From Szabonella sp046295215 (GTDB lineage: Bacteria; Pseudomonadota; Alphaproteobacteria; Rhodobacterales; Rhodobacteraceae), in assembly GCA_046295215.1 (NCBI GenBank), contig JBKBNP010000001.1:186001-250000 (forward strand): 64,000 nucleotides of DNA, given 5' to 3'. The notes under the pieces are model-generated. The model was not told where the DNA came from and did no database searches. It worked only from the letters and a program-made list of their open reading frames with translations. Of this stretch, positions 16,694 to 25,681 are shown in pieces (position 1 is the first letter of the stretch; each line of letters starts with the position of its first letter). The translations under genes and the position numbers were made by a program.

Positions 16694-17524
16694 ATGGCCC
16701 GTGCCGTCACATCCCGCCGCAAAGCCGCCAACACCGCCCTTGCCTGGGCCATCGGCCTCCTGATCTTCTTTCCGATCCTCTGGACGATCCTCACCAGCTT
16801 CAAGACCGAGGCCACGGCCATCGCCGACCCTCCGGTCTGGCTGTTCTTCGACTGGACGCTGGAAAACTACGCCGTGGTGCAGGAACGGTCGGACTATTCG
16901 CGCTTCCTGTGGAATTCCATCATCATCGCGGGCGGCTCCACCCTGCTGGGTCTCGTGATCGCCATTCCGGCCGCCTGGTCCATGGCCTTCGTGCCCTCGA
17001 CCCGCACCAAGGACATCCTTCTCTGGATGCTCTCGACCAAGATGCTGCCGGCTGTGGGGGTGCTTTACCCGATCTACCTGATCTTCATCCAGTTCGGGCT
17101 TCTGGACACGCGGATCGGGCTGACCATCGTCATCATGTTCCTCAACCTGCCGATCATCATCTGGATGCTCTACACCTATTTCAGGGAGATCCCCGGCGAG
17201 ATCCTTGAGGCCGCCCGGATGGACGGGGCGAGCCTGCGCGAGGAAATCCTCTATGTCCTCACGCCCATGGCCATTCCCGGCATCGCCTCCACGGTTCTGC
17301 TCAACGTGATCCTTGCCTGGAACGAGGCGTTCTGGACGCTCAACCTGACGGCCGCCAAGGCCGCCCCCCTGACCGCCTTCATCGCGAGCTATTCCAGCCC
17401 CGAGGGCCTTTTCTACGCCAAACTCAGCGCGGCCTCGACCATGGCCATCGCGCCGATCCTCATCCTTGGCTGGTTTAGCCAGAAACAACTCGTGCGCGGC
17501 CTGACCTTCGGCGCGGTGAAATAA
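16694..17524 (+). CDS. smoG: Polyol ABC transporter permease SmoG
   Basis: This 276-residue MalG-type permease has an N-terminal helix (NTALAWAIGLLIFFPILWTI), five further membrane segments and an EAA loop (ILEAARMDGASLREEILYVL) near residue 175. The ATG at 16694 follows the smoF stop by 10 nt with GAGGAAA upstream; the frame is open further upstream inside smoF. It pairs with SmoF, and its gene is followed 11 nt later by the ATPase gene smoK. Confidence 0.93.
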   Translation: MARAVTSRRKAANTALAWAIGLLIFFPILWTILTSFKTEATAIADPPVWLFFDWTLENYAVVQERSDYSRFLWNSIIIAGGSTLLGLVIAIPAAWSMAFVPSTRTKDILLWMLSTKMLPAVGVLYPIYLIFIQFGLLDTRIGLTIVIMFLNLPIIIWMLYTYFREIPGEILEAARMDGASLREEILYVLTPMAIPGIASTVLLNVILAWNEAFWTLNLTAAKAAPLTAFIASYSSPEGLFYAKLSAASTMAIAPILILGWFSQKQLVRGLTFGAVK

Positions 17525-17535
17525 GGGGAACACTG

Positions 17536-18540
17536 ATGGGACGTATCGTTCTCGAACAGGTGACCAAGAGCTTCGGCGAGGTCACCGTCATACCGCCGCT
17601 GGACCTGACCATCGAGGACGGCGAGTTCACCGTCTTTGTCGGTCCCTCCGGCTGCGGGAAATCCACGCTGCTGCGGCTGATCGCGGGGCTGGAGGATGTC
17701 TCGTCCGGCAGGATCGTGATCGACGGCACGGAGGCAACCGCGCTGTCGCCCTCGAAGCGGCGGCTGGCGATGGTGTTCCAGTCCTATGCGCTCTACCCGC
17801 ATATGACGGTGCGCAAGAACATCGCCTTTCCCTTGCGGATGGCAGGGCTGGACAAGTCCGAGCAGGACCGGCGCGTGGCACAGGCGGCCTCGGTGCTGAA
17901 CCTCACCGATTATCTGGACCGCAGGCCGGGGCAGTTGTCGGGCGGGCAGCGCCAGCGGGTTGCCATCGGCCGGGCCATCGTGCGCGAGCCTTCGGCGTTC
18001 CTTTTCGACGAACCGCTGTCGAATCTCGATGCCGCATTGCGGGTGGGGATGCGGCTGGAAATCTCGGAACTGCACAAGCGGCTGGCCACGACGATGATCT
18101 ATGTCACCCATGATCAGGTCGAGGCGATGACCATGGCCGACAAGATCGTTGTCCTGCGCGCGGGTTACATCGAACAGGTCGGCAGCCCGCTGGACCTTTA
18201 CCACACGCCCCGCAACCTCTTTGTCGCGGGTTTCATCGGATCACCCACGATGAACCTGATCTCGGGGCCGGAGGCGGCGAAGCACAATGCCACCACCATC
18301 GGCATCCGCCCCGAACATATCGCCGTGTCGGCGACCGAAGGGCCATGGTCGGGCGTGGTCGCGGTCTCCGAACATCTGGGGTCCGACACATTTTTCCACA
18401 TTCACGGCACCGGGCTGGCCGAGACGATCACCGTGCGCGCGGGCGGCGAGGTGGGGTTCCGCCATGGCGACCGCATCCACATGACGCCCCGCACCGATGT
18501 CATCCACCGCTTTGACGACAAGGGACTGAGGATCGCATGA
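17536..18540 (+). CDS. smoK: Polyol ABC transporter ATP-binding protein SmoK
   Basis: The 334-residue ATPase is of the MalK/UgpC class. Visible motifs are Walker A GPSGCGKSTLLR (near residue 36), the Q-loop MVFQSYALYPHMTV, the signature LSGGQRQRVAIGRAI (near residue 134), Walker B AFLFDEPLSNLDAALR, the switch HDQ, and a C-terminal OB-fold (TOBE) domain with IGIRPEHIAVS. It energises SmoFG. Its stop overlaps the smoS start by ATGA, indicating translational coupling. The TOBE tail may also bind regulatory partners, as in MalK, but nothing here shows that directly. Confidence 0.95.
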   Translation: MGRIVLEQVTKSFGEVTVIPPLDLTIEDGEFTVFVGPSGCGKSTLLRLIAGLEDVSSGRIVIDGTEATALSPSKRRLAMVFQSYALYPHMTVRKNIAFPLRMAGLDKSEQDRRVAQAASVLNLTDYLDRRPGQLSGGQRQRVAIGRAIVREPSAFLFDEPLSNLDAALRVGMRLEISELHKRLATTMIYVTHDQVEAMTMADKIVVLRAGYIEQVGSPLDLYHTPRNLFVAGFIGSPTMNLISGPEAAKHNATTIGIRPEHIAVSATEGPWSGVVAVSEHLGSDTFFHIHGTGLAETITVRAGGEVGFRHGDRIHMTPRTDVIHRFDDKGLRIA

Positions 18541-19310
18541 CACGACTGACCGGAAAAACCGCGCTGATTACAGGGGCCGCGCGCGGCATCGGGCTGGCCT
18601 TTGCCGAGGCCTATATCCGCGAAGGTGCGCGGGTTGCCATCGGCGATATCGACATCGCCCGCGCGCGGGCCTCGGCAGAGGCGCTTGGCCCTTCGGCCAT
18701 GGCCGTGGAAATGGACGTGACGAAACAGGACAGCATCGACGCCGCCGTGGCCGGGGTCGTTGCACAATTCGGCCAGATCGACATTCTGGTGAACAATGCC
18801 GCGATCTTCTCTGCCGCGCCGCTGGTGGAAATCACCCGCGCCGATTACAGCCGCCTGTTCGAGATCAACGTCTCGGGGACGCTTTTCACCATGCAGGCCG
18901 TGGCGCGGCACATGATCGAGCGGGGCATCAGGGGCCGGATCATCAACATGGCCAGCCAGGCCGGGCGGCGGGGGGAATCGCTCGTCGCGGTCTATTGCGC
19001 GACCAAGGCCGCCGTCATCAGCCTCACGCAATCGGCGGGACTGAACCTGATCGCGCATGGCATCAACGTCAATGCCATCGCGCCCGGCGTGGTGGACGGC
19101 GAACATTGGGACGGGGTGGATGCGTTTTTCGCCAGATACGAAGGCAAGGCGCCGGGCCAGAAAAAGCGCGAGGTGGGCGAATCCGTCCCCTACGGACGCA
19201 TGGGCCGGGCGGAGGACCTGACCGGGATGGCGGTGTTTCTGGCCTCGGCGGACGCCGACTATATCGTGGCGCAGACCTACAATGTGGATGGCGGCCAATG
19301 GATGAGCTGA
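18537..19310 (+). CDS. smoS: Sorbitol dehydrogenase SmoS (short-chain dehydrogenase)
   Basis: The 257-residue classical SDR has GAARGIGLAFAEAYIREGAR (NAD-binding TGxxxGxG) near the N-terminus, the NNAAIF motif, a catalytic Ser in INMASQAGRRGESLV, and YCATK with the catalytic Tyr and Lys near residues 153-157. The acidic residue in GDIDIARARASA suggests NAD preference. In Rhodobacter sphaeroides the SDR in this operon position oxidises D-sorbitol to D-fructose, which supports the name. The start overlaps smoK, and the end overlaps mtlK by 13 nt. Confidence 0.93.
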   Translation: MTRLTGKTALITGAARGIGLAFAEAYIREGARVAIGDIDIARARASAEALGPSAMAVEMDVTKQDSIDAAVAGVVAQFGQIDILVNNAAIFSAAPLVEITRADYSRLFEINVSGTLFTMQAVARHMIERGIRGRIINMASQAGRRGESLVAVYCATKAAVISLTQSAGLNLIAHGINVNAIAPGVVDGEHWDGVDAFFARYEGKAPGQKKREVGESVPYGRMGRAEDLTGMAVFLASADADYIVAQTYNVDGGQWMS

Positions 19311-20776
19311 TCCCGCTTTCGCTGGCCGGTCTGGGCCACCTGCCCGCGTCGGTGCGGGTGCCGCGTTATTCTCGTGCGGCGCTGTCGCCGGGCATCGTGC
19401 ATATCGGGCTGGGCAATTTCCACCGCGCGCATCAGGCCTGGTATCTGCACCGGCTGTTCGATCTGGGGCTGAACCATGACTGGGCCATCCTCGGCGCAGG
19501 GGTGCGTCCCAATGATGCGACGATGCGCGACCGGCTGCTGGCGCAGGACTGCCTGACCACGCTGATCGAACTGGACCCTGCTGGCAAGTCGGCCGAGGTG
19601 ACGGGCGCCATGACCGGCTTTCTGCCGGTGGAGCCGGACAATGCGGGCCTGATCGCGCGGATGGCGGCCCCGGAGATCCGCATCGTCGCGCTGACCGTGA
19701 CCGAAGGCGGCTATTTCATCGATGCGGCAGGCGGCGGCCTTGATGTCGCCCATCCCGACATCGTCCATGACGCGGCCAACCCGGACCGCCCGCGCACGGC
19801 CTTTGGTGCGATGGTCGCGGCGCTGCGGCTGCGGCGGGACCGGGGCACCGGCCCTTTCACCGGGCTCTGCTGCGACAACCTGCAAGGCAATGGCGCGGTG
19901 CTGCGCCGGACGGTCGTGTCGCTGGCGCGGGTGTCGGATCCGGGGCTCGCCGACTGGATCGACCGCACCTGTGCCTTTCCCAATTCCATGGTCGATTGCA
20001 TCGTGCCCGCCACCGGCCCGCGCGAGATCGCGCTGGCGCGGGACCTGGGCATCGCGGATGCCGCCCCGGTGACGCATGAGAATTTCCGCCAATGGGTGAT
20101 CGAGGATGAGTTCTGCGCCGGGCGCCCGGACTGGGACCGTGTGGGCGTGACCTTCTCGGCGGATGTCCACAGCTATGAGACGATGAAGATCCGCATCCTG
20201 AATGGAGGCCATCAGGTGATCGCAGGCGCGGGTGAGCTTCTGGGCCTTGCAACCATTGCCGAGGCCATGGCCGATCCGGGCCTCCGCGCCTTGCTTCGCG
20301 GCGTGGTGACGCAGGAAATAGCACCCCATGTCTCCGCTGTGCCGGGGATCACCCCGCTGGATTATCTCGACCTCATCGACCGGCGGTTTTCCAACCCCGA
20401 GATTGCCGATACCACGCGCCGCGTGGCCTTTGACGGGTCCAGCCGGCAGCCCGGGTTCATTCTGCCCTCGGCCCGCGACGCGCTGCGGACGGGGGGGGCG
20501 GTGGCGGGGCTGGCGCTCGTCTCCGCGCTCTGGGCGCGCTATTGCGCGGGGCGGCGGGAGGATGGCAGCGCGATTGCCGCCAATGACCCGCAATGGGACC
20601 GGCTGCATGCCGTGGCGCTTCTGGCGGCCGACCGGCCGCGCGCCTGGCTGGAACAGCGCGAATATTACGGCGATCTGGCGCAGGACGCCCGGTTCGCCGA
20701 GGCTTTCGACGGCTGGATGCGCCGGATCGGCGATGCCGGGGTGGCGGCGGCCATCGCGGCCTATCTCGGCTCCTGA
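19298..20776 (+). CDS. mtlK: Mannitol 2-dehydrogenase MtlK
   Basis: The 492-residue polyol-specific long-chain dehydrogenase oxidises D-mannitol to D-fructose with NAD. Motifs are IVHIGLGNFHRAHQAWYLH (N-terminal Rossmann, near residue 32), VALTVTEGGYF, FPNSMVDCIVPAT, and KIRILNGGHQVIAGAGELLG carrying the conserved catalytic Lys-Asn-His region near residue 300. The ATG at 19298 lies inside the smoS C-terminus; the Met-Asp-Glu-Leu-Ile-Pro start matches family N-termini. It is the last gene of the polyol operon. No fructokinase or xylulokinase (mtlZ-like) follows, so the fructose kinase must be elsewhere. Confidence 0.94.
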   Translation: MDELIPLSLAGLGHLPASVRVPRYSRAALSPGIVHIGLGNFHRAHQAWYLHRLFDLGLNHDWAILGAGVRPNDATMRDRLLAQDCLTTLIELDPAGKSAEVTGAMTGFLPVEPDNAGLIARMAAPEIRIVALTVTEGGYFIDAAGGGLDVAHPDIVHDAANPDRPRTAFGAMVAALRLRRDRGTGPFTGLCCDNLQGNGAVLRRTVVSLARVSDPGLADWIDRTCAFPNSMVDCIVPATGPREIALARDLGIADAAPVTHENFRQWVIEDEFCAGRPDWDRVGVTFSADVHSYETMKIRILNGGHQVIAGAGELLGLATIAEAMADPGLRALLRGVVTQEIAPHVSAVPGITPLDYLDLIDRRFSNPEIADTTRRVAFDGSSRQPGFILPSARDALRTGGAVAGLALVSALWARYCAGRREDGSAIAANDPQWDRLHAVALLAADRPRAWLEQREYYGDLAQDARFAEAFDGWMRRIGDAGVAAAIAAYLGS

Positions 20777-20808
20777 CGGCGGAGGGCGGGCGGGGGGAGA
20801 GTCGGTGC

Positions 20809-20845
20809 TTGCCTTTGGGTGGTAATTGGTTATATTAGTTTACCA
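20809..20845 (+). promoter_or_regulatory. Promoter with overlapping inverted repeat upstream of glcD
   Basis: A -35-like TTGCCT (20809-20814), a 16-nt spacer and a -10-like TATATT (20831-20836) lie about 33 nt before the glcD start. The 6-bp inverted repeat TGGTAA (20820-20825) and TTACCA (20840-20845) brackets the -10. A repressor bound there would block the promoter; GntR/FCD regulators commonly control glc genes, but none is adjacent here. It was identified by eye. Confidence 0.55.
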
Positions 20846-20868
20846 GTTTCTCAAGGGAAGGACCGCGA

Positions 20869-22302
20869 ATGGACATGCCCCCCGCCAATCCGTCGGTTCT
20901 GGCGCGCAAGCCCGAACTTGTCGCCGCCCTTGGCCGGGTGCTGCCCGCCGATGCGCTGATCTGGCGGGAAGAGGAGTTGCGGGCCTATGAATGTGATGCG
21001 CTGACCGCCTATCGCTGTCCGCCGCTGGTCGCCGTGCTGCCGCGCACGACCGACGAGGTGGCGGCGGTTCTGCGGATCTGTCACGACATGGGCGTGCCGG
21101 TGGTGCCGCGCGGATCGGGCACCAGCCTTGCGGGCGGGGCATTGCCGACCGCCGATTGCGTGATCCTCGGGGTGGCGCGGATGAACGGCGTGCTGGAAAC
21201 CGACTATGACAACCGGTTCATCCGGGTGCAGTCGGGCCGCACCAATCTGAGCGTGACCGGCGCAGTGGAGGCGGACGGGTTTTTCTATGCTCCCGACCCG
21301 TCCAGCCAACTGGCCTGTGCCATTGCGGGCAATATCGCGATGAACTCGGGCGGGGCGCATTGCCTGAAATACGGGGTCACGACGAACAACCTTCTGGGTG
21401 TCACCATGGTCACGATGGCGGGCGAGGTGCTGGTGATCGGCGGCCCCTGGATGGATGCGGGCGGGCTTGACCTCCTGGGCGTCATCTGCGGGTCCGAGGG
21501 GCAGTTGGGCGTTGTGACGGAGGCGACGCTGCGCATCCTGCCGAAACCCGAGGGGGCGCTGCCGGTGCTGATGGGCTTTGACGAGAACGAGGTGGCGGGG
21601 GCCTGCGTGTCCGACATCATCAAGGCGGGCATCCTGCCAGTCGCCATCGAGTTCATGGACCGGCCCTGCATCGAGGCGACGGAGGCCTTTGCCAAGGCGG
21701 GCTATCCGATGTGCGAGGCGCTGCTGATCGTCGAGGTGGAGGGCAGCCGCGCCGAGATCGACGAGCAGATCGCCCGCATCCGCGAAATTGCCATGCGCCA
21801 CAACCCGGTGGAGTTCCGCGAGGCGGCGGATGAGGATCAGGCCAAGCGCATCTGGCTGGGCCGCAAATCGGCCTTTGGCGCGATGGGGCAGATCAATGAC
21901 TACATGTGTCTGGATGGCACGATCCCGGTGTCGTCCCTGCCATACGTGCTGCGCCGGATCGCCGAGATGTCGGCAGAGATCGGGCTGGATGTGGCCAATG
22001 TGTTCCATGCCGGCGATGGCAACATGCACCCGCTGATCCTGTTCGATGCCAACAAGCCTGGTGATCTGGAACGCTGCGAGGCCTTCGGCGCGGAGATCCT
22101 GAAGCTCTGCGTCGAGGTGGGCGGGTGCCTGACCGGCGAGCATGGCGTGGGCATCGAAAAGCGCGACCTGATGGATGTGCAGTTCCGCCCCGAGGACATG
22201 GAGGCGCAGTTGCGCGTCAAGGATGTGTTCGACCCGGAATGGCTGTTGAACCCCGCCAAGGTGTTTCCGCTGCATGTGACGGCGAGCCGGCGCGCGGCCT
22301 GA
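20869..22302 (+). CDS. glcD: Glycolate oxidase FAD-linked subunit GlcD
   Basis: The 477-residue VAO-type flavoprotein has an FAD-binding PCMH domain (PLVAVLPRTTDEVAAVLRIC, VPRGSGTSLAGGALP near residue 83, then GNIAMNSGGAHCLKYG near residue 155) and a C-terminal FAD-oxidase domain ending HGVGIEKRDLM. It oxidises glycolate to glyoxylate with GlcE and GlcF. The Shine-Dalgarno AAGGGAAGGA precedes the ATG. A hairpin plus repeat element separates it from glcE. Two glyoxylate or hydroxypyruvate reductase-type enzymes occur elsewhere in the window (34812, 42330), which fits an active C2-acid metabolism. Confidence 0.96.
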   Translation: MDMPPANPSVLARKPELVAALGRVLPADALIWREEELRAYECDALTAYRCPPLVAVLPRTTDEVAAVLRICHDMGVPVVPRGSGTSLAGGALPTADCVILGVARMNGVLETDYDNRFIRVQSGRTNLSVTGAVEADGFFYAPDPSSQLACAIAGNIAMNSGGAHCLKYGVTTNNLLGVTMVTMAGEVLVIGGPWMDAGGLDLLGVICGSEGQLGVVTEATLRILPKPEGALPVLMGFDENEVAGACVSDIIKAGILPVAIEFMDRPCIEATEAFAKAGYPMCEALLIVEVEGSRAEIDEQIARIREIAMRHNPVEFREAADEDQAKRIWLGRKSAFGAMGQINDYMCLDGTIPVSSLPYVLRRIAEMSAEIGLDVANVFHAGDGNMHPLILFDANKPGDLERCEAFGAEILKLCVEVGGCLTGEHGVGIEKRDLMDVQFRPEDMEAQLRVKDVFDPEWLLNPAKVFPLHVTASRRAA

Positions 22303-22307
22303 GAGCG

Positions 22308-22362
22308 CCGGGGGGTTTTCCACCCCCCGGACCCCCCGAGGATATTTAAGAACAGATGAAGG
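22308..22362 (+). repeat. Intergenic hairpin-plus-tail element, copy A (glcD-glcE)
   Basis: CCGGGGGG (22308-22315) and CCCCCCGG (22323-22330) form an 8-bp stem with a TTTTCCA loop. The stem is followed by ACCCCCCGAGGATATTT and then AACAGATGAAGGGG. This is the most divergent of seven copies in the window, and its GGGG also serves as Shine-Dalgarno for glcE. It lies 6 nt after the glcD stop. Confidence 0.65.
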
Positions 22363-22370
22363 GGCAGCGG

Positions 22371-23504
22371 ATGCGTCCTGCGAATGAGGCGGAACTGGCG
22401 GAGGCGGTGCGGGCGGCCAACGGGCCCTTGCGGATTGTCGGGGGGGGGACGCGGGGGATCGGTGTGGCCTCGGGTGACGCGCTGGAGGTGGCGGGGCTGT
22501 CGGGGATCACCCTTTATGAACCCGGGGCGCTGACGATTGTGGCGGGCGCGGGCACACCGCTGGCCGAGGTGGAGGCGGCGCTGGCGGCGGAACGGCAGCG
22601 GCTGGCCTTCGAGGTGCCGGATCTGCGCGGGCTGTTGGGGCGGCAGGGGGCGTCAACGCTGGGCGGCGTTGTGGCGGCCAATGCCTCGGGTCCGCGGCGG
22701 GTGCAGGCGGGGGCCTGTCGGGACAGCCTGATCGGGGTGCGCTTTGTCGACGGGGGCGGAACGGTGGTCCGCAATGGCGGGCGGGTGATGAAGAATGTCA
22801 CCGGCTATGACCTTGTGAAGCTGATGGCGGGGAGCCACGGCACTTTGGGGGTGCTGACCGAAGTGGCCTTCAAGGTGCAGGCGCAGCCGGAGGCGGAGGC
22901 GACGCTGGTGTGTGAGGGACAGGGGCGCGAGACGGGGATTGCGGCCCTCTGTGCAGCATTGGGCACGCCGTTCGATGTGAGCGGGGCGGCCTATCTGGAT
23001 GCGGCGGCAACCGGGGCGCAGGCGCGCACGCAGGTCCGGGTGGAGGGGTTGGCGGCCTCGGTCAGCTATCGGGCGGGGCGGTTGCGCGACGGGGTCTTGC
23101 GCGGGTTCGGGATTGTGGAGGGCGAGGCCAGTGCAGCACTTTGGCGCGAGGTGCGCGATGTCACGCTCTTTGCCGGGCGGGTGGGCGCGGTCTGGCGGTT
23201 GTCGGTGAAGCCGACGGCGGCGGCGGGCGTTGTGGCGGCGATTGCCGCAGCGGGGCTGGCGGTGGCGGCGATCCATGACTGGGGTGGCGGGCTGGTCTGG
23301 CTGTCGGTGCAGGAGGCGGTGGATGGCGGGGCGGCGGTGGTTCGGGCAGAGGTTGCGGTGGCGGGCGGACACGCCACGCTGATGCGCGGGCCAGCGGGTG
23401 TTGCGGCCTTTCCGCCGCAGCCGGACACGCTGGCGCGGATCGAGGCGGGGCTGCGCGCCCGGTTCGACCCGCGCGGGATCTTCAATGCCGGGTTGATGGG
23501 GTAA
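22371..23504 (+). CDS. glcE: Glycolate oxidase subunit GlcE
   Basis: This 377-residue FAD-binding subunit is shorter than GlcD. It carries a PCMH FAD domain (LRIVGGGTRGIGVASGD near residue 24, GASTLGGVVAANASGPRRVQ near residue 98, and RNGGRVMKNVTGYDLVKLMA near residue 138) and ends FDPRGIFNAGLMG, a family signature. ATG 22371 is preferred over ATG 22356 because AAGGGG at 22359-22364 gives 6-nt spacing. It lies 3 nt before glcF. The first 120 codons are very rich in Gly, Ala and Glu. Confidence 0.94.
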   Translation: MRPANEAELAEAVRAANGPLRIVGGGTRGIGVASGDALEVAGLSGITLYEPGALTIVAGAGTPLAEVEAALAAERQRLAFEVPDLRGLLGRQGASTLGGVVAANASGPRRVQAGACRDSLIGVRFVDGGGTVVRNGGRVMKNVTGYDLVKLMAGSHGTLGVLTEVAFKVQAQPEAEATLVCEGQGRETGIAALCAALGTPFDVSGAAYLDAAATGAQARTQVRVEGLAASVSYRAGRLRDGVLRGFGIVEGEASAALWREVRDVTLFAGRVGAVWRLSVKPTAAAGVVAAIAAAGLAVAAIHDWGGGLVWLSVQEAVDGGAAVVRAEVAVAGGHATLMRGPAGVAAFPPQPDTLARIEAGLRARFDPRGIFNAGLMG

Positions 23505-23507
23505 GCA

Positions 23508-24830
23508 ATGCAGACGAATTTTTCCGCCGAACAGCTTGCCGATCCGGCGATTGCGCGCGCCAACCAGATCCTGCGGTCTTGCGTGCATTGCGGGTTCTGC
23601 ACTGCGACCTGCCCGACCTATCAGGTGCTGGGGGATGAGCTGGACAGCCCGCGCGGGCGGATCTACCTCATCAAGGACATGTTGGAAAAGGGGCGGCCCG
23701 CCGATGCCCAGACGGTCAGGCATATCGACCGCTGCCTGTCCTGCCTGGCCTGCATGACCACCTGCCCGAGCGGCGTGCATTACATGCATCTGGTTGACCA
23801 TGCGCGCGAGCATATCGAGCGGACCTATCGCCGCCCGCTGATGGACCGGATCCTGCGCCGGGTTCTTGCGGCGGTGATCCCGCACCCCATGCGGTTCCGG
23901 CTCGCGTTGTTGGGGGCCAAGATCGGGCGGCCTTTCGCGCGGCTGTTGCCGGATGCGCGGCTGCGCGCGATGCTGGAAATGGCACCGAAGGTGATCCCGC
24001 CCGTCAGCCGCAATGACGACCCGCAGACTTTTCCGGCACAGGGCACGCGGCGGATGCGGGTGGCGCTGCTGACGGGTTGCGCGCAAAAGGCGCTGAACAC
24101 CGATATCAATGATGCCACGATCCGGCTGTTGCGGCGGCTGGGATGCGAGGTGGTGGTGGCGAAGGGAATGGGCTGCTGCGGGGCGCTGACGCATCACATG
24201 GGGCGCACGGCGGACAGCCATGCCAGTGCGGCGGCCAATATCCGGGCCTGGATGGGGGAAAAGGCGGCGGGCGGTCTGGATGCCATTGTCATCAACACCT
24301 CGGGCTGTGGCACGACGGTCAAGGATTACGGGCATATGTTCCGCAACGATCCGCTGGCGGCAGAGGCGGCAGAGGTGTCGGGCATGGCGCTGGATGTGTC
24401 GGAACTGCTGGTGAAGCTGGGTCTGCCGGAGGGCGCGTCGAAGGGCCTGCGGGTGGCCTATCACGCGGCCTGTTCGCTGCAGCACGGCCAGCAGGTCAAG
24501 ACTGCGCCGAAGGATCTGTTGCGACGGGTGGGGTTCGATGTCGTGGAACCCGCCGACAGCCATCTGTGCTGTGGGTCTGCGGGCACCTACAACCTGATGC
24601 AGCCCGCGATTTCAGGCGAGTTGAAGCGGCGCAAGGTGGCGACGCTGGAGGCGAAGGCCCCGGATGTGATTTCTGCCGGGAATATCGGCTGCATGATGCA
24701 GATCGGGTCGGGCACCGGCATCCCGGTGGTCCATACGGTCGAGTTGCTGGATTGGGCGACCGGCGGGCCGGAGCCGCGCGCCTTGCAGCAGGGGGGAGCG
24801 GGCCTTAAAACCGCCGCAAAGCGGGGCTAG
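23508..24830 (+). CDS. glcF: Glycolate oxidase iron-sulfur subunit GlcF
   Basis: The 440-residue protein has two ferredoxin-type 4Fe-4S motifs (CVHCGFCTATCP near residue 25 and CLSCLACMTTCPSG near residue 75) and two CCG-type cysteine-rich domains (GMGCCGALTHHMG near residue 222 and HLCCGSAGTYNLM near residue 345). It passes electrons from the GlcD/GlcE flavins to the membrane quinone pool. It is the last gene of the glc run; the next gene starts 24 nt after the stop. Confidence 0.96.
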   Translation: MQTNFSAEQLADPAIARANQILRSCVHCGFCTATCPTYQVLGDELDSPRGRIYLIKDMLEKGRPADAQTVRHIDRCLSCLACMTTCPSGVHYMHLVDHAREHIERTYRRPLMDRILRRVLAAVIPHPMRFRLALLGAKIGRPFARLLPDARLRAMLEMAPKVIPPVSRNDDPQTFPAQGTRRMRVALLTGCAQKALNTDINDATIRLLRRLGCEVVVAKGMGCCGALTHHMGRTADSHASAAANIRAWMGEKAAGGLDAIVINTSGCGTTVKDYGHMFRNDPLAAEAAEVSGMALDVSELLVKLGLPEGASKGLRVAYHAACSLQHGQQVKTAPKDLLRRVGFDVVEPADSHLCCGSAGTYNLMQPAISGELKRRKVATLEAKAPDVISAGNIGCMMQIGSGTGIPVVHTVELLDWATGGPEPRALQQGGAGLKTAAKRG

Positions 24831-24854
24831 TCCAGCGCCACGTCCGGAGGGTCC

Positions 24855-25673
24855 ATGTCTGCCAGATTGCTTGCCTTTTCTCTTGTCATGGCACTCGTTG
24901 CAACGGGGATTGCCCCGGTGGCGCTTGCGCAGGAAACCACCTTGCGGCGGCTGGAAACCGGGGATGACAGCCGGGGCTGGAACGCGGTCGGGCGGCTGAA
25001 CCTCGGGCAGCGGAGTTTCTGCACCGGCGCGCTGATTGGCCCGAAACTGGTGCTGACGGCGGCGCATTGCCTGTTCGACAAGACCACCGGCAACCGTATT
25101 CCCACCGCCGAGATCGAGTTTCTGGCCGGTTGGCGCAATGGCCGGGCGGCAGCCTATCGCGGGGCGAAGCTGGCGGTGGCGCATCCAGACTATGTCTATG
25201 GCGGCGAACGCATGGCGCGTGTCGCGCATGATCTCGCGCTGATCGAACTCGACCAGCCGATCCGCATGGCCTCGATCCTGCCCTTCGGCACCGGGCTCCA
25301 CCCCGAAAAGGGCGAGAGCGTGGGTGTCGTCTCCTATGCCCATGACCGCGCCGAGGCGCCTTCGGTGCAGGAGGTCTGCGAAGTGCTGGAACGCCAGCCG
25401 GATGTGCTGATGCTGTCGTGCAATGTCGATTTCGGATCCTCCGGCGCGCCGATCTTCGCGATGCGCGACGGGGTGGTGCGGGTGGTGTCGGTGGTGTCCT
25501 CCAAGGCCGAATACGAAGGACGCAGCGTGGCGCTTGGCACCTCGCTGCAAGGCCCGCTGGAAGAGTTGCGCGCCACGTTGGAGGCGCAGGGCAGGCCATT
25601 CCAGTCGGCCCGCCCCGGCAAGCGTGAACCGGAAAGCGGCGCAGGCAGCACGGCGAAATTCATCAAACCCTGA
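24855..25673 (+). CDS. Secreted trypsin-like serine protease (first of a tandem pair)
   Basis: This 272-residue S1-family protease has a signal peptide (MSARLLAFSLVMALVATG, cleaved after VALA). The catalytic triad is visible: LVLTAAHCLF (His near residue 73), VAHDLALIELD (Asp near residue 124) and DFGSSGAPIF (Ser near residue 198). The oxyanion motif is GSSGAP rather than GDSGGP. A Pro/Gly-rich linker leads to a C-terminal TAKFIKP. The neighbouring paralogue ends almost identically (GAKFLRP). It probably acts in the periplasm or outside the cell; the substrate is unknown. A GGAGG is present upstream. Confidence 0.9.
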   Translation: MSARLLAFSLVMALVATGIAPVALAQETTLRRLETGDDSRGWNAVGRLNLGQRSFCTGALIGPKLVLTAAHCLFDKTTGNRIPTAEIEFLAGWRNGRAAAYRGAKLAVAHPDYVYGGERMARVAHDLALIELDQPIRMASILPFGTGLHPEKGESVGVVSYAHDRAEAPSVQEVCEVLERQPDVLMLSCNVDFGSSGAPIFAMRDGVVRVVSVVSSKAEYEGRSVALGTSLQGPLEELRATLEAQGRPFQSARPGKREPESGAGSTAKFIKP

Positions 25674-25681
25674 GGTGACGG

